Assembly: GCA_022225965.2 (NCBI GenBank)
Contig: JAKJXP020000001.1
Coordinates: 620,001-684,000, forward strand
DNA length: 64,000 nucleotides
From: Diatrype stigma
Lineage: Eukaryota > Ascomycota > Sordariomycetes > Xylariales > Diatrypaceae
Direction of reading: 5' to 3'
Numbering within the stretch: the stretch's first letter is position 1; each line of letters begins with the position of its first letter. This document shows, one piece after another, positions 13,381-25,831 of the stretch. The position numbers and the translations under genes are program-made. The notes under the pieces were generated by a model. It did no database searches. It worked only from the letters and a program-made list of their open reading frames with translations, and was not told the DNA's origin.

Positions 13381-14735
13381 GACCGCCCTGCCGCGTTCAT
13401 GCGAACTGTTGGTCGGAGCGCTGAGACATCATCGCCCTACATAGCGAACCAGAGGCGCGCGTGCATATGCATGTGTGTGTGAGTGATTGAGCGGGTGAGG
13501 ACACGCCTGAGCAATGCGCTGGAAATTACAGCTACCCTAGAATCTTCCGGCGATGCGATGCGATGCGTTGTGGTGCGATGTGATGCGGAGGCGATTGTAC
13601 ATGGATAGTCAGTCAGGTAGATGGGTAGGTAGCTGAGCCCGTGAGGCTTTGGTCGAGATGTTACCAGTGTGAGCGATCAGCCGTTGTTGCAAACTACCCC
13701 AGCAAGCCCAACGCCCGTAAAATCATACTCCCGGTTCTAGGTTGTTGATAAGCTACAGCTAGCATAGGGTCGCCTAGACGATCCAGATATTGCAGCACCT
13801 CGCTCACCGGTCGCGTTAGTTGGGTGCGAACACAACGAATCGTCCCATATCGTGTGCGGACGCGTGGGACAGGGCGGGTGCTGGTCGATTCTTTCGGTAC
13901 TGGACTAGGCTTCGGGCCTGCTTTCTCTTCTCTTGTTCATGTCTCTGCTCCTGGTAATTCCTTTGCTTTTCTTCTCCGTGGAAGCGACATTCCTCATAGT
14001 AGACTGTAAAAGAAAAACGCGGCCCTCCGCCAACGCGAGAATGCCGGGCTGAAGTTACACGATGTTCTCAAAGGCATGGTGGAGGTTTAATCGATGTCAA
14101 AGAGACGAAAGAGATTCCAAGTCATAAGTTTGTTGGGGTTTCCCTTTGACCAGGAAGGGTCAAATCCGTCTGTATGCATATATAAAGCAATGAGGACCAC
14201 GAATGGAATATGAATGATTGATGTGTTTTCTCTCGTGGAAGGCAACATTCCTGCGTTGTCCTACCCACTTACACCGTCGCCTAGGAGATCACTTCTAGCA
14301 TTGCAACCAGCATGTCGGTAGTTTGTCCATGACTCATAAGATCATCAAGTAATTTATATTTTACTTCACTTTCAATCGAAGCCGTTTCTTTCAAGCGAAG
14401 AGAACAGCATGAATGTATATGTAGGTTATGTATGCACCGGAATAATTGCAGATGTCCTTCGGTCTCCTGCCCTCCAATTCAATCTCCCTCTCCCTATTCC
14501 TGAGGTCTCTTCCAAGGTTCCTTCCTAAAATCCTAGTGCAACTGACGTTCAAACAGCCACACACGCTAACGCACCTATCCGTCGCATCGGCAGGGATGCT
14601 GCGGCAAACAGAGCCGACAGGTCGATTAGCCTTGATAGCCAAGCGCCGATTGTGGGTTAGCGCACCGAGCTACGACCGCATAAGACTAGTGCAGAGATTA
14701 GGTTGGCAGGGCTGAAGAAATGCAACTTCAGGTTA

Positions 14736-14760
14736 TCTGCAACTGCAACTGCAACTGCAA
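14736..14760. repeat. CTGCAA hexamer repeat
   Basis: Four near-perfect tandem CTGCAA units in noncoding DNA, followed by degenerate CTGCATGTGCAAG copies. No coding frame around it is supportable. Confidence 0.75.
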
Positions 14761-17700
14761 GCGCTGCATGTGCAAGTGCCAATTGGGCACTGGCTGAACT
14801 GGACAGTGGTGATAAATACTTGCCACTTACCTCTTACCTCTTTACCACACGACATAACAAGCTTCTATTTGCCAATAGTCCAGCCAGCCGAAGATTCGAC
14901 ACGAGATTGGCCAGATGCGTTATGCATAGAAGTTGGCTGGCGTAGATCTATTCAATGGAAGCTGGTTGATGAGATCGCTTCCAACCTGGCACCGGCTGGA
15001 GAATCCAGGCCTATCTACAAATAACGAACAGCTACATAGCGACTCGGCTTCGTACTTGCGCAATGCAGCAGCAACCAACTTATACCTGGTCGTTGGGTAG
15101 CATACAGCGAGTTGGGTTCTTCAACCGCAGAAATACCCATATCAAAGGAATGCGGCTCATGTGGGGAAGACGCTACGAAAGCCACAAGGGGGAATCTGCA
15201 CGTTTTCAGCGTCCAGGAACCGAAAGCAGCATTCCAGCGCTCTCACCAACAGCGGAAAAAAACACCCGAGCAACGGAGTCCATCCAGCAAATCCCCCAAC
15301 TCGGTCTAGGTTGCCCTCTGACAACCGCCGACTGGCCGGTTCGGTGCTGGGGAAACCAGTAAAATGTGCCACTCCGCTCCGTGTATGTATAGGCAAGGCA
15401 AGGTGTGTGGACTCCAAGCAGTCAGCCCCCATCGTCATGCAATTAGATATGAGCAGATGGGCCACTTACTCCGCCAACCTTTCACATGGTTGGTTCCCCC
15501 AGATCTCGCATCGATACGTAGTAGTTATATGGGGTGCATGGCGTATGCCTGTATGCCTGTACGTACGTCGGATGGATGCGCGAACTATTTGCCATCCTAC
15601 CGAACTTTTCGATCCCCATACTTGCATGCATGCGCATCCCGCTACTACTAGTTAGACAGCCCACACGAGGTGGATCTATCTAGATGATGCTTAATTCTCA
15701 GTGGGGCACGTTTGCAAGGCTTCAATCCTGCGTGTACCGACATGATGGTAATATGTCTTGCCTGTCCTCCAGTTTGGCGGCCAATAGTCGGGGACCGGCG
15801 GGTCCACGGGCGTCCTGGAGAAGCGCCCTGGGGTCTTGCTTCAACGAGAGCGGTCATACTTGCATGCCATGTTCTGCTTCAGAGGGAGACATTCATATAT
15901 CAATGTCCACCGATAGGCACATATCTGCGCAGTCCCAGCTGGCAAGCAGCCAGCAGCAGCCAGCAGTGCGCTGTATGCTCTGTGATGTGTGTGTAGTATG
16001 CCTCCGGAATGCCCCGTGCTCGGTAAAGAAGTCCAGACCCCCGAACACGGCTAGAGAGTTAACTCCGTAAGTCACCTAGACCTAGGTACGTATCTGTGGG
16101 CTAGAAGTTATATGCGCATATAGCATGCCTCTTGGCTTCTACCCAGCTCTAGATAGTATGAATTTCCGAAAGCGGTCATGCACGCCATTTGCGGCTGCTA
16201 TAGAATCGCCGCAAAAGTGTAGAGGAACAAAAGAAATCGTACAAATAACTCCAGCTCCAGGAATTCTCTTTCTAAGGATGTTGGCTGGAGACTCTCTTTT
16301 AATTCTTTCTCTCTTTCTTCTCCCGGTTGTTGTTGCTGCTGCCGTTAGTCGATGTTGGATCAGGACAAAGGACGCAAGCAGCCAGTGCTAGTAGTGTGTA
16401 TGTGTATGTGCGTTCGGCTATCTACACCGACCCCGTCACCCATTGCCTATACTCATCTTCCACTAACACGTGCCCGAGATCTCAAAGTACTCACCTCATA
16501 CTCGCACGATCTTGGCCAAGTAGCACCAACATCTGGATGCCCAGATCTCACATTCTCTATCCAACCACTCAAGGCTTCATCTCGACGACCAACATCACAA
16601 ACTAAGCAGTAGACAGTCGTCATCCTGTAGCTCATCACCAGTGCCAACATCTGCTTGACCTCATGCTCCATAGCAAGAAGGAAAGTGCAGAGGACAAAGA
16701 ACACGGAAGAAGACTCCTGCAGGTTGCAGGTTGGGAACATTGGATCTATCCTTCACCACAACCACCACCACCAGTAGCAGGTTGCCATCGCATACACACC
16801 GACATACGAGGAGGGAAAAGGAAAGGGGGCGTGTACCTACCTATCGACACTCAAGCCAGATACCTGCATCTCAAATTCATAACGCGATTGAGTCAAAAGC
16901 AACAGGGGATATCCTGACTCCTATGATCATATCTGTACACCTGGTCATCCCCATATCCACCATCCCAGGCTACTAGTTCTATAGTCCTAGACCCAGTCAC
17001 CCTCGAGTTCAATCCAGCCCGGTCCACCTCTACCAGAGGAGAGAAAACATTGTACGAGGTGGTGTAAGGCGGTTATTAAGGTTTAACAGCGGGAGCTGGG
17101 AGGATCTGCAAGGACTTAACTTACACTGTTGCTCGCTCATCTTGTTATTGTTCATTGGCAGTAGCAATAGCTGTAGCAGTCCAGTGTCTCTATTTTCATA
17201 ACACTTAGGTTCGTTTCCAGACTCTTGTTTTCCCCCTTCTTCTATCATCTCACATGACTATTTCTGCCTTGCCTTGTGCACCCGCTGCTGTATGCACCCC
17301 ACCCCCTTTCCCCTTCTTTGGGCTAGCGAATCTAGCTGCAGCAGCATCTTAATTGCCCAGTTCTCTCTCACCTGCCCTTTCACCCCATTGGAGAGGATGG
17401 AAACATCGCTTTAGCTTCTGACAGATAGAGTTTCTGCACATTGCTCCTGGTTTATGCTATAGACCCAATGCCGCCCTTTTCACGGTCACAGTGCTGCGGT
17501 CGCTGCTGTCTGCTTGCAAGGCAGGCCTTCAGCACAGAGCAGCTCAGCAAGGCAATGCAAGGCAGAGCAATATTGGGGAGCATCGTTACATAGGGGGGGA
17601 ACACGAATAGTCCGGGGAAGCTGGGGGCGACTCGCACACATCCTGACTAACCACCTACTCGCACAGATGAAGTAGAGTCACTCACCATTAGCGCTACGTC

Positions 17701-18407
17701 CAACCCAGATAGCACATACAGACCCCGTTGCTCATTCCTGCATCGCCGTAGTGCCAACGAACCGAACCACTATTTCCTCTCCAGACATCCGTATACGTTA
17801 GTTAATAGGGCTGAGCAAGCATCATCTTGTCTAGGATTCTTCGACACACTCTTGCCCCGGTCTCGTTCCAGAATCTTACCTACACCGCGAAAGCGGAAAG
17901 GGCAGCTGAGTGAGTTAGTGAGGCCAGGGGTCAGACAGGAAGGGACTGTCTAGGTCGGAAAGGTCTAGAGACACGATTTCTTGAGCCCGTGTCACCGCTC
18001 TCCCTCCCCATCCCGCCCGCCCTGCGGAAACCGGACCCGCTCCCGCCGCTTCCAGGCCATATTACTCCTATCCTTCACAAACCTAGAGGCCCGTCTCCGG
18101 TTCATCCTTCCCGAAGAAGAGCCACCATACCCCCGAAGGTCGTGATACCTGCCTGTGTATAACATCGAGCACATCGCGTACTCAGCCTCTCTCTGATATT
18201 TCGTGGGCTAGGTTTGCCTGCTTGCAAATCAGCTGTGCTTCTTGCCCATCGCTCCTTTTCTCTCCTTTCTCCTCTACGCGCTGCCGCAGTGGAGGCAAAG
18301 GATCTCCACCCCCTAAAAGAAATCGTCGCATTGCATCTTCAAAGCGCCCCTTTCACCTGGACTTCTGCACCAACAACGGATCGATCCCTAGTTCACTCCT
18401 CCCATTT

Positions 18408-20863
18408 ATGTCGCTCTCACTCCCACCACGCACTCCCCCTTTGGAAAAGGAGGGAAGGGCCAGTGGTGACATGGAGCAGAGGGGAAACCAAACATCATCG
18501 CCAGCTCCTTCCATTAATAACAACAACACCCACCACGATATACCCGATGGTTTCCAGCAACTGATCGATCACAACAATGAGCCAACATCGTCCTATCCAG
18601 TCCCACCAGAAGAACAGCAGCAGCACCAGCAAGCGCCGCTGCACCCCAATATGTACAGCCATAACTCGAATCCGCCGTCAGGATACTCCAGCCCGGCGCC
18701 TCAATACCACCAGCCAGACATGTCCGGCTACGAACAGAGCATAAAAGAGGATTCCCCATACTCGTACCCTCCGATACCCTACCAGCAAGGGTACGATGCT
18801 GACAACAGCCCCTATCCTCCCCCGCCTGAGATGGTAACGGTAAGTGACACTACGATGCTTGCCATACCTACCTAGTAAGAGAAACTGTTGTAACTGACCA
18901 CACGGGAAACTCGACAAAGACACCCCATCACAGCTACAGCACACCAGCCACATCGCCACCCACGCCCTCCCAGTCCGACGCGATGCGGACCCGCAGCGGC
19001 AAGGCGATCCGGACGTCGCAGACAGCGGGCGGCTCGCGCCCCTACCGAGCGGACCCGTACTCGAAGCCGTCGCCGCCGCCCAAGGCACGAGCGGCGAAGA
19101 GCGCCAAGAAGACGAAGAAGGCGGCGGCGGCGGAGAAGGAGGAGGACGGGGAGTTCATCCTGGACGCGCCGCTGAGCGAGCTGTGCGCGGACATGGCGAG
19201 CGTGACGGAGATCGACATCGACGCGTACGCGAAGCGGACGATCGAGGCGCGGCGGGCCGAGGTGGTGCACTCGAAGACGGGCAAGACGAAGCGGCCCTCG
19301 AACGCCTTCATGCTCTACCGCAAGGCGTACCAGAACCGCGCCAAGGAGCTCAAGAAGCACGACAACCACCAGGTCGTCTCCAAGGTGTGCGGCTCCAGCT
19401 GGCGCCGCGAGGACCCCCGCGTCAAGGCCTACTTCACCGACCTCGCCCGCATCGAGAGCGAGCTGCACCACTCCGCCTTCCCCGACTACAAGTTCGCCCC
19501 GGCCAAGGCCCGCAACCGGAAGGGCGGCCCCGCCGCCGGGGTCGGGGCCGGCGCCGCCGGTGCGGCTGCCGGTCAGGGCCGCCCCTACAACCTCCGCCGC
19601 GGCGGCTCCCCCGACGGCGAGGACTCCGAGCTCGAGCTCGCCGACTTCGACTACGCCACCCAGCCCCCGTCGCGCACGGCATCCCGCGCCACCCACTACG
19701 ATATGCACCACCCGGACGCCGAGTACATCCCGCCAGGGGGTGGCTACCAGTACATGCACCACAACTCGCCGCACCTGCAGCAGCAGCAACAGCAGCACAT
19801 GATGTCGGCCTACCAGAGCTCGCCACCGCCACCCCACCACATGTCCTCGTACGAATTCAGCAACCCAGGACGGCCGAAACCGCAGCCGTACGGCACGCTA
19901 GCAGGCGGCGGGGGGCCCGGTGGGGGCGGGCAGAATCTGGCGCATCACCAGCAGCAGCAGCAGATGTACCCGCCGTACGGCGGCAACGGCGGGAACAACG
20001 GCATGGCGGCGATGCCGTTCGGCGGGCCCGGCATGTCGGGTCTGCCCGGGCACGTAGAGAACGTCTACATACACCGGACGGACTCGCCGGGGTCGGTAGC
20101 GGCGTACGGGGCGTCGGCCGGGGCGTCGCCAATACTGCCACCGCACGGAGGCCAGTACGGCGGCGGTGGTGGCAGCATGATGAATGCGATGTACGGCCCG
20201 CCGTTGCACCATCACCAGCAGCACGGGCTAGCGCACCCGCAGATGCAGCAACCGCAGCAGCAACAACAGCAACTCCACCACAACAACCAGAACATCGACC
20301 CGTCGCTGATGGCGCCGCTCCACCAGCAGGACGAGGTCAGGAGCGTGGCGAGCGCGAACGACCCGTACGATGGGCCGCTGGGCATCTACAACGCGGACGG
20401 CGGCGGCGGAGAGTTCTCGCTCGGCGGCTACGGCGGGGGGATCCCGGACCCGATATACCAGCCGACGCCGCCGCCCATGCAGCACCAGCAGCACCAGCCG
20501 CCGCCGCCACAACAACACCACCACCACCAGCAACAACACCAACAGCAACAACAACAGCAGCAGCACGGGGGTGGTCTGCCGACATACCAGTCCCAGCCTC
20601 ACCACCATCAACAGCAGTCGAATCATGCGCTGATGGTAGCGGACGATGACCTCTGGAAGATCGAACCGACGGCGTTAGATGATCCGTTCGATTTCGACTT
20701 GCTCGACGGGAGGAGCCCGGACCCGGAGGGGGAGGAAGAAGGAGGAGGTGGAGAAGAGTTTAAGGGGGACGGAAGGGGCGATGGTGGAGAAGGTGCTGCT
20801 GCTGACAATGCGACAGGTAGTGAGCCTGGAGGGGGAGCTGCGGATGATGGCTCCATTACGTAG
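18408..20863 (+). CDS. MATA_HMG-box transcription factor with polyglutamine/polyhistidine tracts (Ste11/FMF-1-like?)
   Basis: Predicted sequence-specific DNA-binding regulator. The HMG box lies at about 19288-19520: it opens with KRPSNAFMLYRKAY, continues through NHQVVSKVCGSSWR and ends with FPDYKFAPAKARNRK, the pattern of fungal mating-type-like MATA_HMG boxes. Upstream is an acidic/basic linker and a Pro/Gln/Tyr-rich N-terminal part; downstream the protein is low complexity with Gly-rich stretches and repeated Gln and His runs (around 19771, 19950, 20251 and 20510-20565), then an acidic C-terminus typical of an activation region. Start is the first ATG in the open frame. One intron; two models both keep frame: 18791-18933, which keeps the natural-looking peptide YSTPATSPPTPSQ, or 18840-18973, which uses a perfect GTAAGT donor. 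They give 770 or 773 residues. The relation to Ste11/FMF-1 sexual regulators is inference from domain type only. Confidence 0.88.
19771..20570 (+). repeat. CAG/CAA-CAC tracts coding polyGln and polyHis
   Basis: Imperfect CAG/CAA and CAC/CAT runs recur at about 19771-19800, 19950-19965, 20251-20275 and 20510-20565 inside the HMG-box gene. They are the likely cause of several long but meaningless open frames on the other frames and strand. Confidence 0.85.
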
Positions 20864-22860
20864 TGTAGTGAGAGGGATGAGAAGGTGACTTGTGGTGGGT
20901 GCATTGGGATCGAGGAATATGTCAGTTGGTTGATAAGGTCCTCGAAGAATGGGGTTCAATCAACTAGGGTAACAGGGACAGGGAATAGGGGACATACAGC
21001 AATACGGCTTGCTGACATGGAGGGAAAGGGGGGAGGGGGAGTTTCGGGTATTTTCAATCTTTTCATTTTTCCTGCTTCTGTTTCACCAACAGCATTTTTG
21101 TATCAAAGCATGGCATGGAACACGGTTACAACAAAGGGGGGAAATGGGGGGAGGGAGTGGAGTTTGGCCTGGCGTTTCTTCAAGGGAATCGAAGAATAAG
21201 CCGCTGCTCCTCCTCAGCGGCCGCGATAACGGGCTAAAAATTCATCGACCGGATCGGAGTCGGGGGTTCACACCGCATAATCGTTGCTCACCTGCTTTTT
21301 GACTCTTTGCACATACTTACTTTTTGGTTTGTGCCCTTGCATTTGACGGGGGTGGCAGACACGCCCCTCTTTCCGCCCGGCGGCCGCCCAGCCTAAGGAT
21401 GGATGAAGGATATACCATCGAGGCGTCTGGGGGGAGATTTGGATGGGGTTTGGACTGGCTGATTGACGAGGCTGGGCGGCTATGGTCTGCGGGGTTGGGT
21501 GAATCTGTCTGTATCTAGTCTATCCTGGTACCGATAATATGACTTTCTGGAAAACAAAAACGGACGACATGCGTTCAGACTATTCTCACCTAGTGGGCCC
21601 TTATTATCTAATCTCGTCGACATTTCTTTGCCCCAAAGCGAACGTGTATGTGCGTGACTAGGTCGTGGACTTGGAGAATGTTATGGCTTGGGTGTCATAT
21701 TCCGACATGCGCGCCATAACCCCTTTTTGATTCTTGCGAATTAGGTGATCCTCTAAGCGACATGGTGATAGAGTGGTGGTGGGGATTCGCTGCCATGGCA
21801 AGCGGCCTAGCCCGGAGGAGCTCTAGGTATATAATAAGCCCAGAAGGGAACTCGCCGAGTAGACTGAGAGCCCCGGAACGAGGGTATTATAGAGGAGGCA
21901 TTCTTTGTCCAGTCCATCCCATTGTCCTTGTATAATCCGACTTGTATGACAATTTGGTCAAGAATGGTAAACATGAGTAAGAAGGTCTTTGTCCCATACC
22001 AGTGACACTCGCCACATCTAGTTGGGACTTGCTATTTGACGTGATGAGTAAATCTGATTGAAATCGGTGAGCAATTGTGAAGAACCGAGCACATTCAGGT
22101 ACTGGCATTCTTAGAACAAGGGCCATTGGGAGTGTTTCGAGATCCAATATAAACCCAAAGTAGATACAGCTTACAGGTATATTGATAGCATGTATCAAGG
22201 AAAAAGAACCCATTGCCGAGCTTGTAAAAATGTTCAAGGGGGTAAAAGGGGATGAAGTGCATCGCTTCGACATAGCTGGTATGACCGGCAAAGAGAAAAG
22301 GGGCGAATAAAAAGGTTGGTCGCAGGGTGGGGCGGAACACCAAAAGAACCGAAAAATAAAAAAGGGGAGAAGCAAATCAGTCCTGCCTATTGCCAATGTA
22401 CGAACCACCCATGGGCTTAACTGGGGATGAGGGCGAACCTCCGCATTGACGAATCAGCACGCGTACGTGTTCTGGAAGGTTAGCATGAACGTGAGACTCC
22501 AGTCCAGGTATTTTGATTGAATAATGAGAGAGAGGCCGGGTTGCGCAAGCCGAACAGCAGAAGTCCCAACGAACCCCTGAGGGAGGGGGGGTGGCTATGC
22601 TTGGGTGAAAAGGCTTGCAAGTAAACACGTACGTTAGGTTAGCTACTGTCACCCAAACGTTGATTTTGTAGGAGTTGCATGAGATACTTACCTCGGCCGA
22701 ATATTGTGTTCCCGAACCAATCAATCAAACACCATACCGTTCTAAGTCTCGTAGATCGACAACAGCACGTATCGAATCGTCAGAACAAAAGGGGGAAGAG
22801 AGTAACGTGAGGTAGAAGGGCACTGTGACCTTGTTTTCTTGGTTTTCTTGTATCCTATTA
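20864..22860. other. convergent intergenic region, no gene seen
   Basis: Lies between the 3' ends of the HMG-box gene and sec20. Frames at 21.0-21.5 and 21.9-22.7 kb are short, without domain signatures or consistent codon pattern. Probably 3' UTRs and spacer. Confidence 0.55.
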
Positions 22861-24413
22861 CTACAGCTCGTCCTTAGCCCTCTCCTTCCCCGTCCCCGGG
22901 TCCTCATCGTTCGGGGGAGCCTCTCCTTCCATCATCCGCTTCCTGGGGTTCGGCCGCTCGTCGGCGGCGCGCTCCCTCAGCACTGTTCCGCCCTGGCCTT
23001 GCCCCTGACCCTGGCCTTGTCCCTGTCCCTCACTATTGCCGCCCGATCCCGATCCCGTGCTGTCACTGCCCTCCGCAGAGTTATCACCCACGGGCGCATC
23101 ACTCCCTTCCTGAGATCGGTCGATGATTCTCCCCACTTCATCGACCACCGACCCTTGTTCCCCAGAAGAAGCGGCAGCAGCAGCAGCAGCAGTAGTCGGT
23201 GTCGCCGCCGCCACCGTCGCGTCCTGTCCGACCTGAATCGTAGGAGCGCCCTCATTATTCATGCTCGCCTGCCGCAAGACCGACAGGGTGCCCTGGATCT
23301 CGGCAGACAGCGCGGCCGGGCCGCCCTCGCGGCGCGCGACGGCGGTCGAGACGAGGGCGGCGCCGCCGCGGAAGGCGAGCTGGAGCGGCAGCCAGACGAG
23401 CCACCAGAGGGGCCCGTACAGCCAGCGGCGGAAGACGAGCCAGGCGACGGTGGCGGCGAGCATCCAGAAGGAGGTCTCGAGGTACCAGGTGTCGGACTTC
23501 TGGCTGCGGAAGAGGGCGCCGAGCAGGTCGCGCGACGTGGCGAGCAGCGAGTCGAGCCCGGCGTACGACTCGGACAGGTCGGCGAGCGCCCGCGTCGACT
23601 CCGTCAGCGTCCGGTGCGCGAACTCGCTCCGCGACAGCTCCGACGCCATCAGGTCGTGCGTCTGCCGCAGCGACTGCGTCACGTCGTGCGAGGCCCCCAC
23701 GAGCCGGTCCTCCTTCGACCGCGGTGCACCCCCGCCGCTCTTGTATTGCTTGCGCCTCTGTTGCTGCTGTAGTAGTAGCTGCTGGGGTTGTTGTCCACCG
23801 GGCGCCCCCTCCGCCGCCGCCGCCGCTGCTGCTGAAGGCGATGTCGCGCCCGATCGGGGGCTCGAGAACGACGCGTAGAGGAGTTCGCGCTCCTGCCGCT
23901 GCGCGACCTCGAGGTTGCGCTTCGCGGCGATCTGGGCTTTTCGGAAGTATCTTCGGCAGCTGGAGAACAACGTTAGTATTTGAGGGGAAGAGAAGAGTTC
24001 GAGATAGGGATGCAGATTGAAACCCACCTCTGCAGCTCCTGCCCGAGTCTAGTCGCGCCATCTTCCAGCCGCTGCTTGTCGTGCTGCAGGTCACCGCCGC
24101 CGCTGCCGCCGCCGCCGCTGTTCTTTCCGGCGCGCTTGCCTCCCGGGCGGATATCCGCGATCTCCTCCCGCAGGAGCTCGAGGTCCTCCTCCTGCTCGCG
24201 CAGGATCTGGTTGATTTCGGTGCTCAGCTCTGCGGCGACGTTATCGTTGCCATCGTCTCCGGCGGCGGTGGCGGTCAGGGGCACGGAGCCCGGCTGAAAG
24301 TCGAAGTTGGCGAGGCGGTCGATCAGTTCCTGGAGCTGGTGCGTCGCATCCTGCAGGGCTGTGAGGCGGTCCTGCAGGTCCTTGAATCGCTTGTCTGGTG
24401 CTTCCGAGGGCAT
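22861..24413 (-). CDS. sec20: Sec20-family SNARE with C-terminal KDEL
   Basis: ER t-SNARE for Golgi-to-ER (COPI) retrograde transport. Exons 24413-24028 and 23959-22861 (68-nt intron, GTGGGT donor, TACTAAC branch site) give 494 residues. Seen: an N-terminal coiled coil (residues 1-80), a Gly/Gln/Ala-rich spacer, then the Sec20 core: SLRQTHDLMASELSRSEFAH, a heptad SNARE region through LTESTRALADLSESY, SQKSDTWYLETSFW and a membrane anchor ending LVFRRWLYGPLWWLVWLPL. A luminal tail of about 150 residues follows, Ser/Gly/Gln-rich, with a (GQ)n run, ending in AKDEL. Yeast Sec20 ends in HDEL, so a retrieval signal at this place fits the family. Central codons are very GC-rich, creating long shadow frames on the other strand. 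Divergent from mL53. Confidence 0.93.
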
Positions 24414-25120
24414 CTCCCTTTCTTTTTGTTTTCTTTCTTTCTCTTCTCTCTTCTTGAGGCAATCTATTCGTGATGGTCGTACATAGTTCTTCTATGCAAG
24501 TTGCGCACGAGTCTTGGTTGTATGTTGTAGGTGAGGTGTTCCCTCCATCCCTTTAAATTATTGTCAGTGACGTTGCCAAGTGTCGGGTACACAGTACGAA
24601 GTACCAATTACGTACATTGCGTCAATGCAGGTGGCGATCAACAGCATGGATACTTTTTAGTGTGGCTTTGTCTCAGAGTCCATCCAATCACATTATCAAT
24701 CAAAGATTACCCCAAATGGTAAACTCCATCACTAGCCACATCTACCCTGGAACTCGTGGCGGGGTCGCAAAGCAAATCTTCCGTTCCAACAGTGGAAAGC
24801 TCGACCGTCCGGTCCGGGAGAGCTCGAATCCATCCCACCGACCGGCGCACCGCAACCAGGGGGGAAAAGGCACCTTGACATACATAGTATAGGAGACAAT
24901 TGGACAAGCAGACCAGGTAAACCCTCCCCAGAAGCCAATTGCACAAACCTATCCATGTGGCTGCTTGGTCAGGTCGACCTTTTCTATTCACAAATACCTA
25001 CCCAAATGTCGTGGTAGTGAGTGGTAAGCAGCAGTAGCGCTAATGACAGCAGTATCTAGCTACCTATCTACCTATACAGCAACCCTCCCAACCAGCCAGT
25101 CCCCGTCCCCGTCCGTCGCC
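24414..25120. promoter_or_regulatory. divergent promoter region between sec20 and mL53
   Basis: A 0.7 kb spacer between two head-to-head genes. A pyrimidine-rich stretch lies just before each ATG. No single element stands out. Confidence 0.5.
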
Positions 25121-25523
25121 ATGATCACGCGGTTCATCACCGAGGTGACTACCAAGTTCAACCCCTTCTCGGCGAGCTCCCGGGCCACGAGGCTCTTCCT
25201 GGCTTCCCTGCCGCCCGATGCCCGCTCCATGGGCATGCAAGTTCGCGCCACCGTGCTGCCGCGCACCTCTACCGAGCCCAGCTCCATCCACGTCAAGTTC
25301 AGTGCGTTATACCATTACCCACCGCCCCGCAAGACTCCCCCGTGAATTCGTTCGAGCTGCGGCGACCGGAACACTTAAATCTAAACCGTGCCCTAACCTT
25401 TTAACTACTACAGAGGATGGCAAGCAGATGGAGTTGGACGGCGAGAAGCTGGGCATCAAGGGTATCATCGAGGAGGTGGACAGACATTCCCGGTCCCTGC
25501 AGAAGCAAGCCGACCTGGAATAA
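25121..25523 (+). CDS. mrpl44: mitochondrial large-subunit ribosomal protein mL53
   Basis: Small protein of the mitochondrial large ribosomal subunit (mL53; Mrpl44 in yeast). Exons 25121-25301 and 25414-25523 (112-nt intron, GTGCGT donor, acceptor after a TTAACTACTACAG stretch) give 96 residues, the usual size. It starts MITRFITEVTTKFNPFS and carries the family core: RLFLASLPPDAR, VLPRTS, then VKFKDGKQMELDGEKLGIKG and a C-terminal helix EEVDRHSR. The exon junction falls inside the conserved KFKDGK. Tail-to-tail with the pyrophosphatase gene (309 bases apart). Confidence 0.93.
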
Positions 25524-25831
25524 GGGAGGGCTATTCTCCATGCATCTGGCCGGCGTTGGGGTTCTAGCAGCTATACTTTAGGAATTGTACATTTATACCA
25601 CGGCATATACGGGGGTCTTTGACCGGCAATGTACACTTTGGAGTGCAGGTGAGGGGAAGGCATTAATGCCTATATGTTTTGATTTGTACCAGAGCCGCAA
25701 CCTGCCTACAACCGTGTGCGTTTTATACACTGCGGGCGTTGGTTACGGATCAAATGCTATCGACTACCTTTAGATACTAGGCGAACAAGTCCAAGAGCCC
25801 CTTTTGTCTAGCCCTTTCGTGATAACCCGAT

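Larger units (their letters stand above)
11707..18407. other. 6.7 kb stretch with no supportable gene
   Basis: Many short frames exist on both strands but none has a recognisable domain, a coherent exon chain or coding-like composition. The stretch is scattered with TACCTA/CCTAGG words and short tandem repeats: CCGT at about 13367-13379, GATGC-like at about 13551-13590, CTGCAA at about 14736-14760, AGCAGCC at about 15943-15968. The part nearest 18.4 kb is CT-rich and probably is the long promoter/5' leader of the HMG-box gene. Noncoding RNA cannot be excluded. Confidence 0.6.

Noticed and set aside
15161..15655. 164-codon plus-strand frame in the gene-free stretch
   Set aside because: No domain, no splice partner, overlapping frames of similar length in other registers; looks like chance.
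18872..19840. 322-codon minus-strand frame opposite the HMG-box gene
   Set aside because: Composition follows from very GC-rich codons and CAG/CAC runs of the real gene on the other strand; Arg/Leu/Val-repeated text without domain.
19183..20649. 488-codon plus-strand frame inside the HMG-box gene
   Set aside because: Out-of-frame reading of the same GC-rich exon; Arg/Ala/Pro-rich, no homology-like text.
22825..23772. 315-codon plus-strand frame opposite sec20
   Set aside because: Shadow of the GC-rich sec20 exon.
23255..24094. 279-codon minus-strand frame overlapping sec20
   Set aside because: Alternate frame of sec20; the other frame contains the full Sec20 signature.
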